This document shows, one piece after another, positions 10,715 to 22,818 of a DNA stretch of 64,000 nt (positions within the stretch are counted from its first letter, which is position 1; the number at the start of each line of letters is the position of its first letter). Made by a program: the position numbers and the translations under genes. The notes below the pieces were generated by a model. The model was not told the DNA's origin. It saw nothing but the letters and a program-made list of their open reading frames with translations, and searched no databases. Origin of the DNA: Orientallactaga sibirica (Eukaryota; Chordata; Mammalia; Rodentia; Dipodidae); contig JAEOAD010000018.1 in the NCBI GenBank assembly GCA_036365145.1, positions 10,124,001 through 10,188,000 on the forward strand, in the 5' to 3' direction.

Positions 10715-12702
10715 CTGCGAGTTGTTTGGACAGATGTCAGCCATTTTCCCCCAGTTGCTCGTGTAGCACCCTCTGGCACTAGGCTAGCGAATTGTCTGGG
10801 GACTGACACCCTTCCAGATTCTGGCCAGGTCTCTCCATGTTTTGTCTAACACGTGTGTGCTGTCTTTGACAGTAGGGTCTTACCATCAACCTTTGGTGGG
10901 TCCTCAAGAACTCTGACAGAAATCTGTCTTTTTTGGGAAACCTTGTAGGTGTCTTGGATCAACAGCTCATTGTGAAAGTTAACCCTGTGCTGGTGCTGGT
11001 AGTTATAAATCAGCTCCAAGGAAGGTGAGGGAAGAAAAAGATAGATAATATGAAAGAGAAAGTGAGTATAGAGAGGAGAGGGAAAGAGAGGGGGGGAGAG
11101 AGAAGTAGGAAAAGATTAAGGTTGGTCTTCATGATGTTCTCTCCAGTTTCCTGTGGTTCAGGTGTTCCCTCTGTGGGCCTGCTGAAGAATCAGTGTTTTA
11201 GCCTGTTGTTTGGAATCAAGGGTTTTATAGTATCATTTCCTTTTGGGTCCCTATTTGTATCCCCCCCACCCTTGTCCTCCCTTCCACCCTCTTGCTCCCT
11301 CCCACCCTTACTCTCCCCCCCATCCCACCCTCCCTATTGTCTGGTCCTCAGAGTGCTTATTAGGTTTGGCAGCATCTCAGGCAGATTCAGGTTTGGAGCG
11401 ACAGATAAACAAGACCATGCAACGATTATCTTTTTGTGATTGGGTGAGCTCACTGAGGATGATCTATTCCATGTTTGAACTTTTTTTTTTTTCGAATTTC
11501 ATTATTTCATCTTTCCTTCCTGCTACGTAGAATTCCACTATAGATATTCCATATCTTTGTTATCTATCCATCTAATGATGGGCGTCTGGGTTGATCTCAG
11601 CTTTTTGCTATTATGAACTGAGCAGATAGAAACATGTTTGAGCAAATGTCTCTGATCTGAGGCTTGGAGCCTTTAGGGTAAATGCCCAGTAAGGGAATAG
11701 CTGGATCTGTTGGCAGGTCTATGGTCATCCTTTCAGGAGTCTCCATATGGCTTTCCATAATGGTTGAACCATTTTACATTGCCCCCAACAGTGAAGGCTT
11801 GCTCTTATTTCTCCACAGCCTCACCAGCTTTTGTTTTCATTGTATTTTTTAATGTTAGCCATCCTTACTGGGGTAGGGTAGAAACTCATAGTCGATATCT
11901 GTCCAAACAACTCACAGTCTAAGCTACCCAGCCAGAAACAACCTGACGTAATGCTCAAACAAGTGCAGTAGTGGCACACAACCATTGGTGAGTTACCAAC
12001 TGCTCTTGATTTGGCTAATAGAGCCACTCAGTGGAATGGAACTCATTGCTGGAACTGGGAAATAATTCAAAACCATGTACAAAAATAAGCTCAGTCTCCA
12101 AGATCAAGACACCACCAAAATGGGTGAGAAGAGGGCCTACACATATAAAATTCCCTCTAAAATATCTAGCCACCCCATCTATCTAGTACTAACTTCTCTG
12201 TCCATTGGAGAATTTGCTTATCTTTTTCAGATGGACAACGAACCTGAAGGGAGGACTAGCCAATCACACCTCACCAGGGCCCCAGTTGAAACCACAGAGT
12301 AATGCAGGGGAAGGGCAAGAGTACAGCGTTCTTGGTGATCATGACACCAGAAAAAGGCTGAAGGAGATAAACACAGAGAACATCCTACTAAGCCAGATAT
12401 CCAGAGACACAGAGGCTCCCAAAACTTCATCACTGAAGTAGAACTAAAATGATCCCAATGTGGCTCATGTGGAAATTTGCAGAAAAGGGGGTGGAAAGAA
12501 TGTTAGAGCCACAAGTTGGGGCATTATGCACAGAGACTGGGCCTATCCCCCATAATTCCTGACTACCCCCACAATGCATGACCCACATTCCCCATTGATG
12601 ATGGTCCCTTTGGAAGAGGAGGGACAGGGAGGAGGATAATGGAGTCACCATTATGAATATAAAATTAGAATAATATAAATAAAAATAAATTAATTAAAAA
12701 AA
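10715..12702 (+). mobile_element. 5'-inverted (twin-primed) L1 insertion
   Basis: The insertion is flanked by a direct repeat tgaaaatgtggata (10701-10714 and 12703-12716). From 10715 to about 11890 the sequence is antisense L1: 3'UTR first (with a pyrimidine-rich block at 11258-11335), then the end of ORF2. On the - strand FYPTPVRMANIKKYN and a PAIPLLGIYP-like segment are readable, the latter near 11690. From about 11891 to 12702 the sequence is sense L1 3'UTR ending in an A-rich tail. The two arms share about 21-23 bp (atctgtccaaacaactc core) in opposite orientation at their break ends. ORF2 is interrupted by stops and only its C-terminus is present. Confidence 0.85.
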
Positions 12703-12716
12703 TGAAAATGTGGATA
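12703..12716. repeat. Target-site duplication, right copy
   Basis: tgaaaatgtggata directly after the L1 A-rich tail; exact match of the left copy. Confidence 0.85.
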
Positions 12717-12821
12717 GTAAACAATTTCATATTACATATGTAGTTTACACTTATGGTTAGTATTGTATTTCTACTGGACTCTGATGATCTAAGTTCATGG
12801 TAGTTTAAAGATTGGTGCTCT

Positions 12822-12997
12822 AGCTAGGCATGGTGGCGCACACCTTTAACCCCAGTGCTTGGAAGGCAGAGGTTGGAGAATCATTGTGAGTTTGGGGCCA
12901 CCCTGAGTGAGACTACATAGTGAATTCCAGCTCAGCCTAGGCTAGAGTGAGACTCTACCTCAAAAAACAAAAAAATAAAACAAAACAAAACAAAAAT
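12822..12997 (+). mobile_element. B1-like SINE
   Basis: gctaggcatggtggcgcac, gccaccctgagtgagactac, gtgagactctacctcaaaa, then an A-rich tail with (AAAAC)n. Confidence 0.94.
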
Positions 12998-13500
12998 ATT
13001 GGTGCTCTAATTGCATTAAGCATAATTCCTGCTCATTTTCCTATTTTATATATTAGAGGGGAAAAAAGCTGATGAGAATGGATAACCTGTCCTAGTAATG
13101 CATCTCACCCTGTAGGTGACAGAATTTAGAATCTATCATTAAAATTGGAATTTTCCTACTTGCATCATGGGTCTTCCTTAAATGAATATGTTTAATGTTT
13201 AACTTTCAGAATAGTCTTCCTTTTCAAACATGTGAAGAATTTAGTGTTCTTCCTTATTTTTTATTTAGATTTATTATTGGTAATTAAGTATGTCACTACA
13301 GTTGCCATCATTCATTTGTATACTATTAGGTAAATCTTATTTAATTTTTGCTTGTGTTCTTCAGTCCACATCCTCCTACTACTGTGCTCATACAGATGGC
13401 TGTGTAGTCCACTCTACTTTAAGCTACATAGCAATTGATAACTAAGGTTTTTTGTTCATTTGTTTGTTTAATGAACATTTAAAACAGGAGAAAAGCATAC
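12998..13500. other. Intergenic, nothing recognised
   Basis: AT-rich unique-looking sequence. Confidence 0.55.
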
Positions 13501-13519
13501 AAGTTTTATTTCATATTTT

Positions 13520-13700
13520 TCACATAGGAGCGTTTCTACTGTGAAGCCCTCCTAATCATCCTCACAACAAGCCCCTTCAGAGATAGTGGTTGTCACTATC
13601 CTTGCAGATGACAGTCCTGAGATTCTTCAGGCTTACAACCAAAGTGACAGCATAGCAGAGCATGTTGACCTAGAGCCAGGTCTCTGACCAACCATGGGCC
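13520..13700 (+). mobile_element. MIR-like relic
   Basis: tcctcacaacaagccccttc, gcagatgacagtcctgagat and accaaagtgacagcatagc follow the order of a MIR core (bookkeeping of old mammalian SINEs). Very diverged. Confidence 0.35.
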
Positions 13701-13929
13701 TGGCAACATGAGAGATTTCCCATGTGTGAGTCACATCACTGAAAATCTACACTTCTTTCTTCTATATAAGTTTGCAGTAATTTTATCCTGTTGAAAACAA
13801 TTCCTCTTTCCTCTTACTGTCATGGGTCACATTTTTCAAATTTACAATGAGTTACACATTTGAGTTTCAGCTGTAAGCTATTTGGATAAGCCCCTGCAGT
13901 CCTCTCTATTCCAAACAGAAGGACAAATA

Positions 13930-14028
13930 GAGGCCAGGAAGATAGCTTAGTCTGCACAATGCTTGTTAGCAAGCATGAGGATCTAAGTTTAATCCCCAGT
14001 ACCCACATAAAATGCTGCATGTCATGGA
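13930..14028 (+). mobile_element. Partial B2-like SINE
   Basis: aggccaggaagatagcttag, gtttaatccccagtacccac. Only the tRNA-like head is clear. Confidence 0.6.
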
Positions 14029-14348
14029 AGAAGAGGTGTCAGAAAGAAAGAAGGAGCCAAAGGATGGTGAGGAGTGCTTTAGAATGCTGTCTTCCAGACA
14101 AAGTGGTGGTTGCATTTATAACTTCACAGTCACTGCTGTTACTTATACAAGACCTGCATAATATTTGCCCCATCAACTTGATGTCATGGACAATGGAGGA
14201 AGGCAAAAATAAAAAATAAATAAATAGTTATCAAACTAGAAGAGGAAGTAGTTGGAAAGAAGAGGAGGCTTAATGTAGGGGAAAAAAGAAAGATGGGATT
14301 ATGATCAGGGTATATTGTGTATATGTATAGAGGCTGTTAATAAAGAGG
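14022..14348 (+). mobile_element. L1 3'UTR fragment
   Basis: catggaagaagaggtgtcag, gagccaaaggatggtgagg, cttcacagtcactgctgtta and gacctgcataatatttgccc match the rodent Lx-type L1 3'UTR as I remember it. Confidence 0.6.
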
Positions 14349-14349
14349 A

Positions 14350-14600
14350 AAATATGCTAGATGTGGTAGCGCATGCGTTTGTAATCTCAGCACTGAAGAG
14401 GCAGAGACAGTGGAGCCCTGGAGCTCACTGGACAGCCAGTCTAACCTACTTGTGAGCTCCAGGAAAGTAAGAGATCCTGTCTCAGAAAAAAGTTAGATGT
14501 TATTCCTGAGTAATGACACCTAAGGCCATTCTCTGGCCTCCACATGCATGTGCACATACATTCTTGCACATACATATGAACACACAAACACACATGCATA
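14350..14600 (+). mobile_element. B4-like SINE
   Basis: gctagatgtggtagcgcatg, aatctcagcactgaagaggc, gagctcactggacagccag, gatcctgtctcagaaaaaag, ctggcctccacatgcatgtg followed by a CA-rich tail. Confidence 0.8.
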
Positions 14601-15310
14601 AAAAAGTGGGCAATAAAACCAAACTGATTTTGATAAGAATGACACCCACTTCAATTAAATGCAGCATCCTATGCTCAGCATGTTTTGCTTCCTTGTCTTC
14701 AGTCAAAGGCCAGGTGGTAAGGTCTGTTGCAAATAAGTTTTGTGGTTTTCTTTTTTGTTAACTGAACAGTTATAGCTTCCAAAATAAACATTTTAGATTT
14801 TTCAGATTCTTTATGGGTTTCTAAAATGTTAAGATTAGATTTGATAGATGCAATAATATTTATTTATATAAAGTCTAAATAGAGCATTTAGTCAAAATAC
14901 ATTCATTTTTCTCTGCATAGAATAATTTATTCATTGAAAGAGGAAGCTCTACAGAATGTAGGGGAAAAAAATAATTAAGTGAAACTTAACTAATAAATAC
15001 TGCCAGACCTCAGTCTTCCATCAAGATAAGGGAAATATATCAAGACACTTGGTGAATATCCATGAGTTTTTGTAGGATATATTAGTTGAAAGTAGGATGC
15101 TTTCTATCAAAAGTTATTACTGCCAATTTCTATTCATTTGCCTGGGTGTTACTTCAAAAGCTTGAAAGATTATCTTTTCCACTCATTTTATAGTAAAAAT
15201 AGCAACTGTTGTTTTCTTCTTTTAAGAATTTGAAAATATTTTCATATTTTAACAAATTATAATTATTGAATAACTATGGATCCATGGTGGTATTATTGTT
15301 CTTATTAATC
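14601..15310. other. Intergenic, nothing recognised
   Basis: AT-rich; no gene or clear repeat. Confidence 0.55.
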
Positions 15311-15311
15311 T

Positions 15312-15690
15312 TCATTCTCGATGTGCTACATTTAGAATTATCTGAAAGACTGCTGGAGGCACACCTCTGGGTGGATCTTTGAGGGTATTTCCAGGGAAGA
15401 TTAACTGAGGATGGAAGACCCACCCTGTATATTAGTGGCGTCCTTCCTGAGCCAGGGTACCAGAATAAAAAGAGGAGCAGAGCAGAGAAATCCAGGTGAA
15501 TGATAGCATTCCTTCCCTCTACTTCTTGTCCACCATGGAGTAAAAGAACCTCCACTGCATTGTAGTCATGTTATCTGCCCAAGCATGTGGGGTCAAGTGA
15601 CCATGGACTAAATCTTCTGAAATCAAGAGCTAAAATAAATCCTTCCTCCCTCAAATTATTTCCCTTAGGTATTTTACTCAGGAGGAAATT
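15312..15690 (+). mobile_element. MaLR/ORR1-like LTR
   Basis: ggatctttgagggtatttcc, agatggaagacccaccctgt in diverged form, agggtaccagaataaaaaga, aaataaatccttcctccctc, ttaggtattttactcag. This is the sense counterpart of the reversed element at 8336-8690. Confidence 0.55.
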
Positions 15691-15707
15691 TGAATAAATG
15701 CAAGAAT

Positions 15708-15728
15708 ATATATATATATATATATATA
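15708..15728. repeat. (TA)n
   Basis: Ten TA units. Confidence 0.95.
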
Positions 15729-15789
15729 ATCTCCAGAAGACTGAATCAATCAAGATAATTAACATTGCAATTACCTTAAATATTTATCC

Positions 15790-16215
15790 TTTCAGGTTTA
15801 ACTGCAACTTTTACCCTTTGGCCATCATCTCCTCATCTCTCCCCAGCCCCCAGGCTATGGAAATTACCATTATATTCTCTAAGTTCCACTGATTTAGATT
15901 TCACATACAAGTAAGAACATGCATTTTCTGATTTCTGTTCCTGGTTTATTTAACTTAGTATAATGTTCTCCAGATTCATCTATGTCATCAGCAATGACAG
16001 TACTTCCTTCTTTTACAAGGCTGGATACTACTGCACTTTGTGTTTGTGCATGTGTGTGTGTGTGTGAATGTATATAAAATCACATTCTATTCATCTATCA
16101 TTAATGGACACTTACAATGATTCCCTGACTTAACACTTGTAATACTTGTAAATAATGCTAGTATAAGTGTTAGAGTATAGGTGCCTCTTGAACATTCTGA
16201 GTTCAAGTCCTAAGG
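15790..16215 (-). mobile_element. Old L1 ORF2 3'-end fragment
   Basis: gttctccagattcatctatg, gcaatgacagtacttccttc, ctattcatctatcattaatg, atggacacttacaatgattc, acttgtaaataatgctag. Antisense to the L1 ORF2 terminus. Confidence 0.7.
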
Positions 16216-16597
16216 GTAGGTGACATAGTTCATTAGTTCCTTCACAAAGTTCTTGTGTATTATACACAAGGTCCTGGATTTGATCCTGTGTACTGTAAAA
16301 TAAAAAGAAAATGTCCTTATGGTCTATACCTAACCATTGTTTTCAAGGGTTGGCCTGTCATGATGGTTGTTTCTCAGATGCTTGCTCTGAGTCTCTTCTT
16401 TGCCTCTGCTTGGTGCTAGTTTATGAACTTGGATAGAGCATAAGACTAAGAAGTGGAGGATGGAGCCATTAAACCGTCTCTCAAACTTGAAACAAATTGT
16501 TGTGTTTCTGGGCTTTGATTTTTCCAATTATAAAACTATTATTTACTTTGTCTACTCCAAATATGTTGCCACAAGAATAGAAGATGAATGGAAATCA
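16216..16597. other. Intergenic, nothing recognised
   Basis: A weak tRNA-SINE-like patch (gttccttcacaaagttcttg ... cctggatttgatcctgtgta) lies at 16235-16300; otherwise nothing. Confidence 0.45.
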
Positions 16598-16812
16598 CAT
16601 TTATTTTTATTTTATTTATATTTATTTATTTGAGAGAGAGAGGGAGAGAGAAACAGAGAAAGAGGCAGATATAGAGAGAGAATGGGCACTGTAGCCATTG
16701 CAAACTCCAGACACCTTGTTCATTTGGCTTTATGTGGATACCAGGGAATTGAACCTGGGTCCTTAGGCTTCACAGGCAAGTGACTTAACTACTGAGACAT
16801 CTCTCCAGCCCA
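16598..16812 (-). mobile_element. B2-like SINE
   Basis: tatttatttatttgagagag tail, gggcactgtagccattgcaa, gaattgaacctgggtcctta, acatctctccagccc. Confidence 0.92.
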
Positions 16813-16875
16813 GAAATCACATTTAAATCTTGGATTATGATCTATTTTTGTTTTTCTGCCTTGCTGATGAATCTG

Positions 16876-16922
<47 letters not shown>

Positions 16923-16925
16923 TTT
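16876..16925. repeat. (TTTC)n microsatellite
   Basis: About 12 TTTC units, directly upstream of a truncated SINE. Confidence 0.96.
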
Positions 16926-16934
16926 TTGTTTGCT

Positions 16935-17090
16935 TTTCAATATATTTTATTTTATTTTTTACTATGGGGGGGGGAGAGAATGGGTGCGCCAGGGCCTCCA
17001 GCCACTGCAAATGAACTCCAGATATATGCACCCCTTTGTGCATCTGGCTTATGTGGGTTCTGGGGAATCGAACCGAGTTCCTCAGCAGAT
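16935..17090 (-). mobile_element. Truncated B2-like SINE
   Basis: gcgccagggcctccagccac, tgcatctggcttatgtgggt, ggggaatcgaaccgagttcc. The tRNA-like head is missing. Confidence 0.85.
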
Positions 17091-17774
17091 TCCACCCATG
17101 GCTAGTCCAGCAAGATTAGGTTGCAGCCAACTTGGTGAAGTTTATTAGTTCAGTTTCAGTGTAGAATCTCAGTGTTTATGATAATATGTGGACATTTGGG
17201 ATGAAATTATAAGCCTTATACATGACGCCATTTATTCAGTCTTTGTGGTTGTTAACAACAGAATAATGTATGAATTTTCAGTTCTCTTCCTGATTGCAAC
17301 TTCTGTGCCTAGAACAGTGTTTAACAGATAGTAGACACCCAACTAATAGCTTCTGGATAGAAAAATGAGTCAATAAGGACTAAGAAAGTAAAAGATTAGG
17401 TAAGGCATAAGCACCTCTTTCAAAGAATTAAAATCAAGTTGGCTATGTCTTAAAGTGAAAACAGCAACAAAGTACCAATCACTGACCAGGAGTGGCCTGC
17501 AAGCACTAGCCAAAGGCCTAACTCTTAGGGTAAGAGTCAAATGCAAGTCTCCTTGGCTCAGAAAGCTCTAAATAACTGTGAAGATCTTTGTTTATGTTTT
17601 CATCCAAAATTCTTGTTTTCTTTTGTCAACACACACTAATTCCTAGAGGACATAATAACTAGAACACTTACCTTTGTCTTGTCAAAGAAAGTATGCCAAT
17701 ATTCCAATATGCTGGGTGTTTTGTTTTGTTGTTGTTGTTGTTGCTTTCATGGCCTGTTTGAGGTTTTTTTTTCT

Positions 17775-17777
<3 letters not shown>
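17091..17777. other. Intergenic, nothing recognised
   Basis: Mostly unique. A possible MIR tail (acagtgtttaacagatagta) sits near 17310. Poly-GTT at 17725-17740. Confidence 0.45.
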
Positions 17778-17836
<59 letters not shown>

Positions 17837-17840
17837 ATGC
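17778..17840. repeat. (CA)n plus (TA)n microsatellite
   Basis: About 24 CA units followed by six TA units. Confidence 0.97.
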
Positions 17841-18130
17841 TCTGCATAAAATGGCCTATCAGTTTGGGGACATGTTTTAGAGCTATCTCTTTCCTTCCTC
17901 TCCTCTATCCCCCTTGTATTTTCGTCCTTTCATCCTTCCTTTATCAGCATTCATTAGGCTATTACTAACCAGAGAGTACTTATCAGGCACTTGTGATTCA
18001 GGCATTGAGGCAGGCAAGAGGAATGTCATACTAATTACTGTCCATTGATTCCTGTAATAATAAAATAATAATAATAATACCTAATCATTACAGCTCTGTT
18101 GTGAGAACATGCAAGAGGGCTCAGTCTCTC
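17841..18130. other. Intergenic with (AAT)n
   Basis: Short (AATA)n run at 18057-18079; otherwise nothing recognised. Confidence 0.45.
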
Positions 18131-18420
18131 TCAAAGGGCTTCATGAAATAATATAAGGCATTTGAGCTGGGTCCTGAAAGGTAAGGAAGCAGTAGCTAGG
18201 TGAAAAGAGGCAAAGAGCATTCCAGGAAGCAGACATGTCCAGAGGCAGAACATGAAATGATGTGTCTGCCTTGAAGGATAGACAATGACAGGAACAAGAG
18301 GCAAATAAGTTCTGAAAGCTCCAATCTGCTTAGGGAGTTTGGACTTGGTATGGAAGAACCACAAATGCTTGCTGATTAGTACCACTGGGTAGGTGGTTAT
18401 TGACAAAGACAGCCTGGCAG
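18131..18420 (+). mobile_element. L2-like LINE relic
   Basis: gagctgggtcctgaaaggta, agagcattccaggaagcaga, ggcagaacatgaaatgatg, cttagggagtttggacttgg. The word order follows the L2 3' region. Confidence 0.45.
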
Positions 18421-19633
18421 GAGCACAGCTGCTTTTCTAGATCACTGAAGTAAAGTGACTAGTAGAGAAGGCCAAGGGACTCAATGAAGGGAACAGGACA
18501 GAGAAAAGGTGCAGAGCTCATTTGTGGAGACGAAATGAAACAGCCATATTTGAGCAACATTTCTGCAATAAAATTGAGGGGGTATGGTTTGAGGAGGCAG
18601 AGAAAGAGGGAGGAAGAGGATGATTCATGTTTCCAGCTTCAGAAACTGGTTTTATGACGATGCCATCTGTCCAGACCAGGAGCAGAAGAGGAGAAGCAGG
18701 TTTGAAGGAGATGTTAGTACAGACATGGACACATATTTCACTGGTGTGTCTCAGAACATGTCTCAGAACACAGCTTTGTAGGCAGATGGAAATGAGATTT
18801 TGACCTCAAGGTAGACAGATGAATTTGGAAAACGTTAGCATGTAGATGACATTGCCAAGCATGATGGTTTACTAGGTCACTTAGACTATGTTGAAGTATA
18901 GAAGAACTCCAAAAAAGTGAGCCCAGGAAGCTCCTCCATGAAGAGATGTCTAAGAGAAAGTAGAAGAGATTATTGAAGAAAGGGTTAGAAGACTTAGAAC
19001 CAGAACTGACTGAAGAGAACAGCACTAGATGATTGCATCAATAAAGCAGAAGCTGGGCATGGTTAGTGCAAACTTTAATTTATCCTCTCTTCTAACTCTC
19101 ATCTGCAGGCCCAGAGATCCAGACACATTTACAGCCTCTGCAACAGTGAGAAACAAACATGGAGGCAAGGCATCAAGATACCTAGTGTGGTGCCTCCTGA
19201 ACTGGTCTGCAATGACCAAGAGCTAGTCCTGACTCACCTCTTTGCTCAGGTTCCTCAGTACCTCCCGTACTGCAGTCTGCTCCTGGAATCTGAGGTTATA
19301 TCTTCTCCTGTGTTAAAATCCTGTCCCTTTAGAAGTCATCAGCAGTGAAACCAATGGACACTGGAAGCCTCAGGTTTGGTCAAACAGGCCAAATGACCAA
19401 TCTGGTGCAATAATGCAATGTCTGTTCTGGGGTAAACCAACTGCTCTCTAATTGAACTGGAGGCCAGCTCTATGGGAGGGAATACATGCCTGGTATTGAA
19501 AAACCTAATCAAAAGACTATGGCAGGGAAGGTCATGAGCCTTAGGGGTATAAAGCCTGTTCTTGTCTGGCTAAATGCATATATTATTCTCACCAAACTGC
19601 CCTGAAAGCACTACACTTAATGTTCATATTCAT
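18421..19633. other. Intergenic, nothing firmly recognised
   Basis: Unique-looking, purine-rich on the + strand; it may continue the old LINE relic. No gene model. Confidence 0.45.
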
Positions 19634-19876
19634 ATATTTTTTTGAGAGAGACAGAGAGAGAGAGAGAGAGAGGGAGAACAGACAGAGAATGGGCGCACCA
19701 GCACCCTCTCAGCTGCTGCGAACAAAAGCCAGATGTGTGAGCCCCCTTGTGGTCAAGTGTGGCATTGCACCCTTGCGTCACTTTGCATCTCGCTAAACGT
19801 GGGACCTGGAGATTGAAACCTGCGTTCTTAGGCTTAGGAGTCAGGCGCCTTAACCACTAAGACATCTCTCCAGCCC
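19634..19876 (-). mobile_element. B2-like SINE, longer subfamily
   Basis: Usual (GA)n tail and taagacatctctccagccc head, but with an extra middle segment (ccttgcgtcactttgcatct, cgctaaacgtgggacctgga) absent from most other copies here. Confidence 0.85.
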
Positions 19877-19899
19877 TTCATATTCATATATTAATGATA

Positions 19900-20332
19900 C
19901 TCTTATTTTTGGTTAGAGAAGCTTCTCTTTCCAGATGACAGTGACCACTGGGATGACCCAAAAATCAACACAGTGCTGAGAAGTGACAGAGGAGTGTCTA
20001 GCACTGAAATATCTCTATCACACCCTCCAAGGCTCAGTGTCCATTGCAGAAGAGGTGGCGGAAAGAATGTATGGTTCAAAGGAAGGGTATGACTCCTTAC
20101 AATGCAACTGTCCAGAAAGAAATTGGCCTTGGTATCCATGACTTCACAGTGCCTAGCAATACCTTCACAGGACCCTTGTAATAGGAGAAAAAGATGATGA
20201 CATCATCTTTTGATGGCGAGAGGGAGGGTATATGATGGAGAGTGGAGTTGTGAAGAGGGGAATGGGGGAGTGGAGAGAAATATCATGGTTTATTGTCTAT
20301 AAGTATAGAAGCTGTCAAAAAATTTTTTTTTA
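19900..20332 (+). mobile_element. L1 3'UTR
   Basis: ccattgcagaagaggtggcg, gaaagaatgtatggttcaaa, gaaattggccttggtatcca, gacttcacagtgcctagcaa, then an A/T-rich end (gctgtcaaaaaattttt). Matches the rodent L1 3'UTR as remembered. Confidence 0.75.
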
Positions 20333-20504
20333 AATCCCATCTCTTCTTGTTCACTTATCCTATTGATGCCCACAATTATCCTGGCTGGTTTAGAGCATTG
20401 GTGTGGTGCTTGGGGAGCTCTTACTAGCAAAGGAACAACTGATGAACAGACATATATATTTGATTATTTACTTATCGCTATTATTTCCTACATGATTCTT
20501 CATT

Positions 20505-20790
20505 AATGTAGCACAATATGACTTTGACAGCTCTGATGTTTACTGTGACAGGCATTATTCTAGGGAGTGAGGATGCTACAGTGAACACAGGTACCTTCTC
20601 TGTGGGTCTGTAGTCTAATGGAGAAGCCAGATGCACATTTTAGTGGTTGTCATATGGAGAAAAAAAAACCAGTGTATGAGGGACAGGGAGGCTGAAATGG
20701 ATATTTTACAAGGTAGTTTGGAAGGACATTACTGAGTAAATGACTTTGAGCAGAAAACCAGAGCAAGTGAAAATGAGACTAAGAAAAACA
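20505..20790 (+). mobile_element. L2-like LINE 3' end
   Basis: tgacaggcattattctaggg, agtgaggatgctacagtgaa, ggtctgtagtctaatggaga, then tgagtaaatgactttgagca. Conserved order of the L2 3' terminus. Confidence 0.6.
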
Positions 20791-22689
20791 TGATGTAGTA
20801 AGCCTGCTGGTATTCAGGGGACAAGTAGTCCAGATAATGGCATCTGCAAGGGCAAAAGGCTAAGCTAACTCAGCCTGATGTGCTGGAGAAATAACCACCC
20901 CATTCTGGGATAGAAGGAGACAGGACAATCAGGAAGAACCTTTGTTTTTGGAAAATCATCTTTTATTCTGAGAAAAAGTATTTCATCAGTGGAGTTGATA
21001 TGGTCTGTCTTCCATTTTCTGAAGGCCATTGTGCCTGCTGTGTTAAGAATAGATTGTTCAGCCTAAGGTCAGAAGCTAGAGCTCACTCCATCATGTTTTC
21101 TAACTGGAGGGCTAGAAGGTGAGAAACCATTCTAGACAAAGTGCTTGTGGAATGTTGAGATGAGGCTGGTTTTGAATATGATTTCAAAGTAGAAGCATTA
21201 TCTTCTGGTAACATGAATATAATACGAGGATAGAAGTTGAGGGTGACTCCAAGTCTCTTAGGACTGAGAAGCTGGAACTGTGACATGCTAGATGAGGACT
21301 AGGAGGATACATGACCACTGGGATGAGCATAAAGGAAGCAGGATTCTGTACGAGATATTCACTTGGAGATTCAAATAGTCACTTGTTTGGGTGAGTGAAG
21401 GCAGAGTGAGAACAGTAGCTAAAGAGGGAAAATGGGGGGCCAAGGGGGTTTGGATTTTGTTTGTCAAAGATGGGAAGTGGTGAAGTATATTCTTCTGCTC
21501 CAGACAGGGTGGTGGAATGGCTGTGGAGACTGGATCCTAAACAGGTAAGGGGGAGGTGGGCCAGCAAGTGTTCATCTATTGATAGCAAGAGGGAAGACTA
21601 GTTGTCCATGATCACATGCAGAGTGACTGGATGTGCTCCTGTGACTGCTTCTGTTTTCTCACTGAAATAAGCCACCAGGTCAGCAGCTGAGAGTTAGGAC
21701 AGTAAAGAGGGTATAAGAGATAAGCAGATGTGATAAAATAGAACAGAATGTCTTAGGACAGTGGCTTTTGGATTTTGGCTCATAATCTATTTCTGGATCT
21801 TAAGATTAACTTTGTGCTTTGAGATCAGTTAGTGAATTAAAAACAAGAATTACTTAAACACTTTTAATTGCATGATCATGTGTGATTTGAATGCATATAG
21901 AGGTTTTTTTTTTTTGTTTTGTTTTGTTTTTTAGCTCTTGCCAGGATGGTGGGAGCAAATGAATAAGGGGACTATAAACAGGATTCTTAATTAATGGTCA
22001 TAAAATTAACATATTTTCATGTGAATGCAAGATAGTAATATGGGTTTACAAAATTTGGACATGGAACCTACTAGAGGTCATAGCCTCTAGCCTACCACTC
22101 TCAACCTCCCGCTCCACACACACTTTCTCTTTGAACATTTTTACAAATGAAGGACTCATCAGCTTGAAAGCTTTAGATGTCAGAAAACAACTTTCCACTT
22201 TCTAAACGAGGCCTTCACAATACTCTCTGGTATGTTAGTGAGTGGAGGACCTGACAGGAAGGATTTGGAATCTGGTGTACTTAAAATGAACAATGAGAAC
22301 TGACCTTATTACATAACAACAATCTTGATGACTCTTTCCCATTTCAGAAGCTGTGAATCCTCTCAAACTAAACCCAGCACCAAAGTACTGAGATGCCTTG
22401 TTTCTGTTCAAACACTGATGCAGAAAGGCACCATGCAGGATTTAAATGCATGTTCTCACTCCTCCTCACATTGCACTAACTTGCAAGATTATGATTGTGC
22501 TCAGGCTTATGCCTATATTTTCTTTACCTATCAAGATATGATTTTGGATTTGTAGATGATTTCAATCAAAGACAACTTTTCCTAGAAAAATGCATCTATT
22601 TTTAACAATGTCTAGGTTGTTTACTTTATCCCTATAAAATACATTTGTAAATAATATTTGAAATATGTTAATAGGTTCTTTAGAAATAG
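20791..22689. other. Intergenic, nothing firmly recognised
   Basis: Contains possible continuation of L2-like sequence (20900-21600) and a T-rich run at 21906-21935. No gene signal. Confidence 0.45.
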
Positions 22690-22818
22690 ACTTTTGAGAA
22701 GGGAGACAGGTTGGCCTGGAATTTACCATGTGAGACAAGCTGGCCTTGTAACCTCACAGTAATCCTTCTGCCTCAGCCTCCCAAGTGTTGGGATTATAGG
22801 CATGAGCCATGACTGACA
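22690..22818 (-). mobile_element. Old B1-like SINE
   Basis: ggttggcctggaatttacca, cttctgcctcagcctcccaa, gtgttgggattataggcatg. Diverged and truncated. Confidence 0.75.

Noticed and set aside
12075..12441. Two overlapping open frames of 75-78 codons
   Set aside because: They lie within the sense arm of the inverted L1 3'UTR, which is non-coding.
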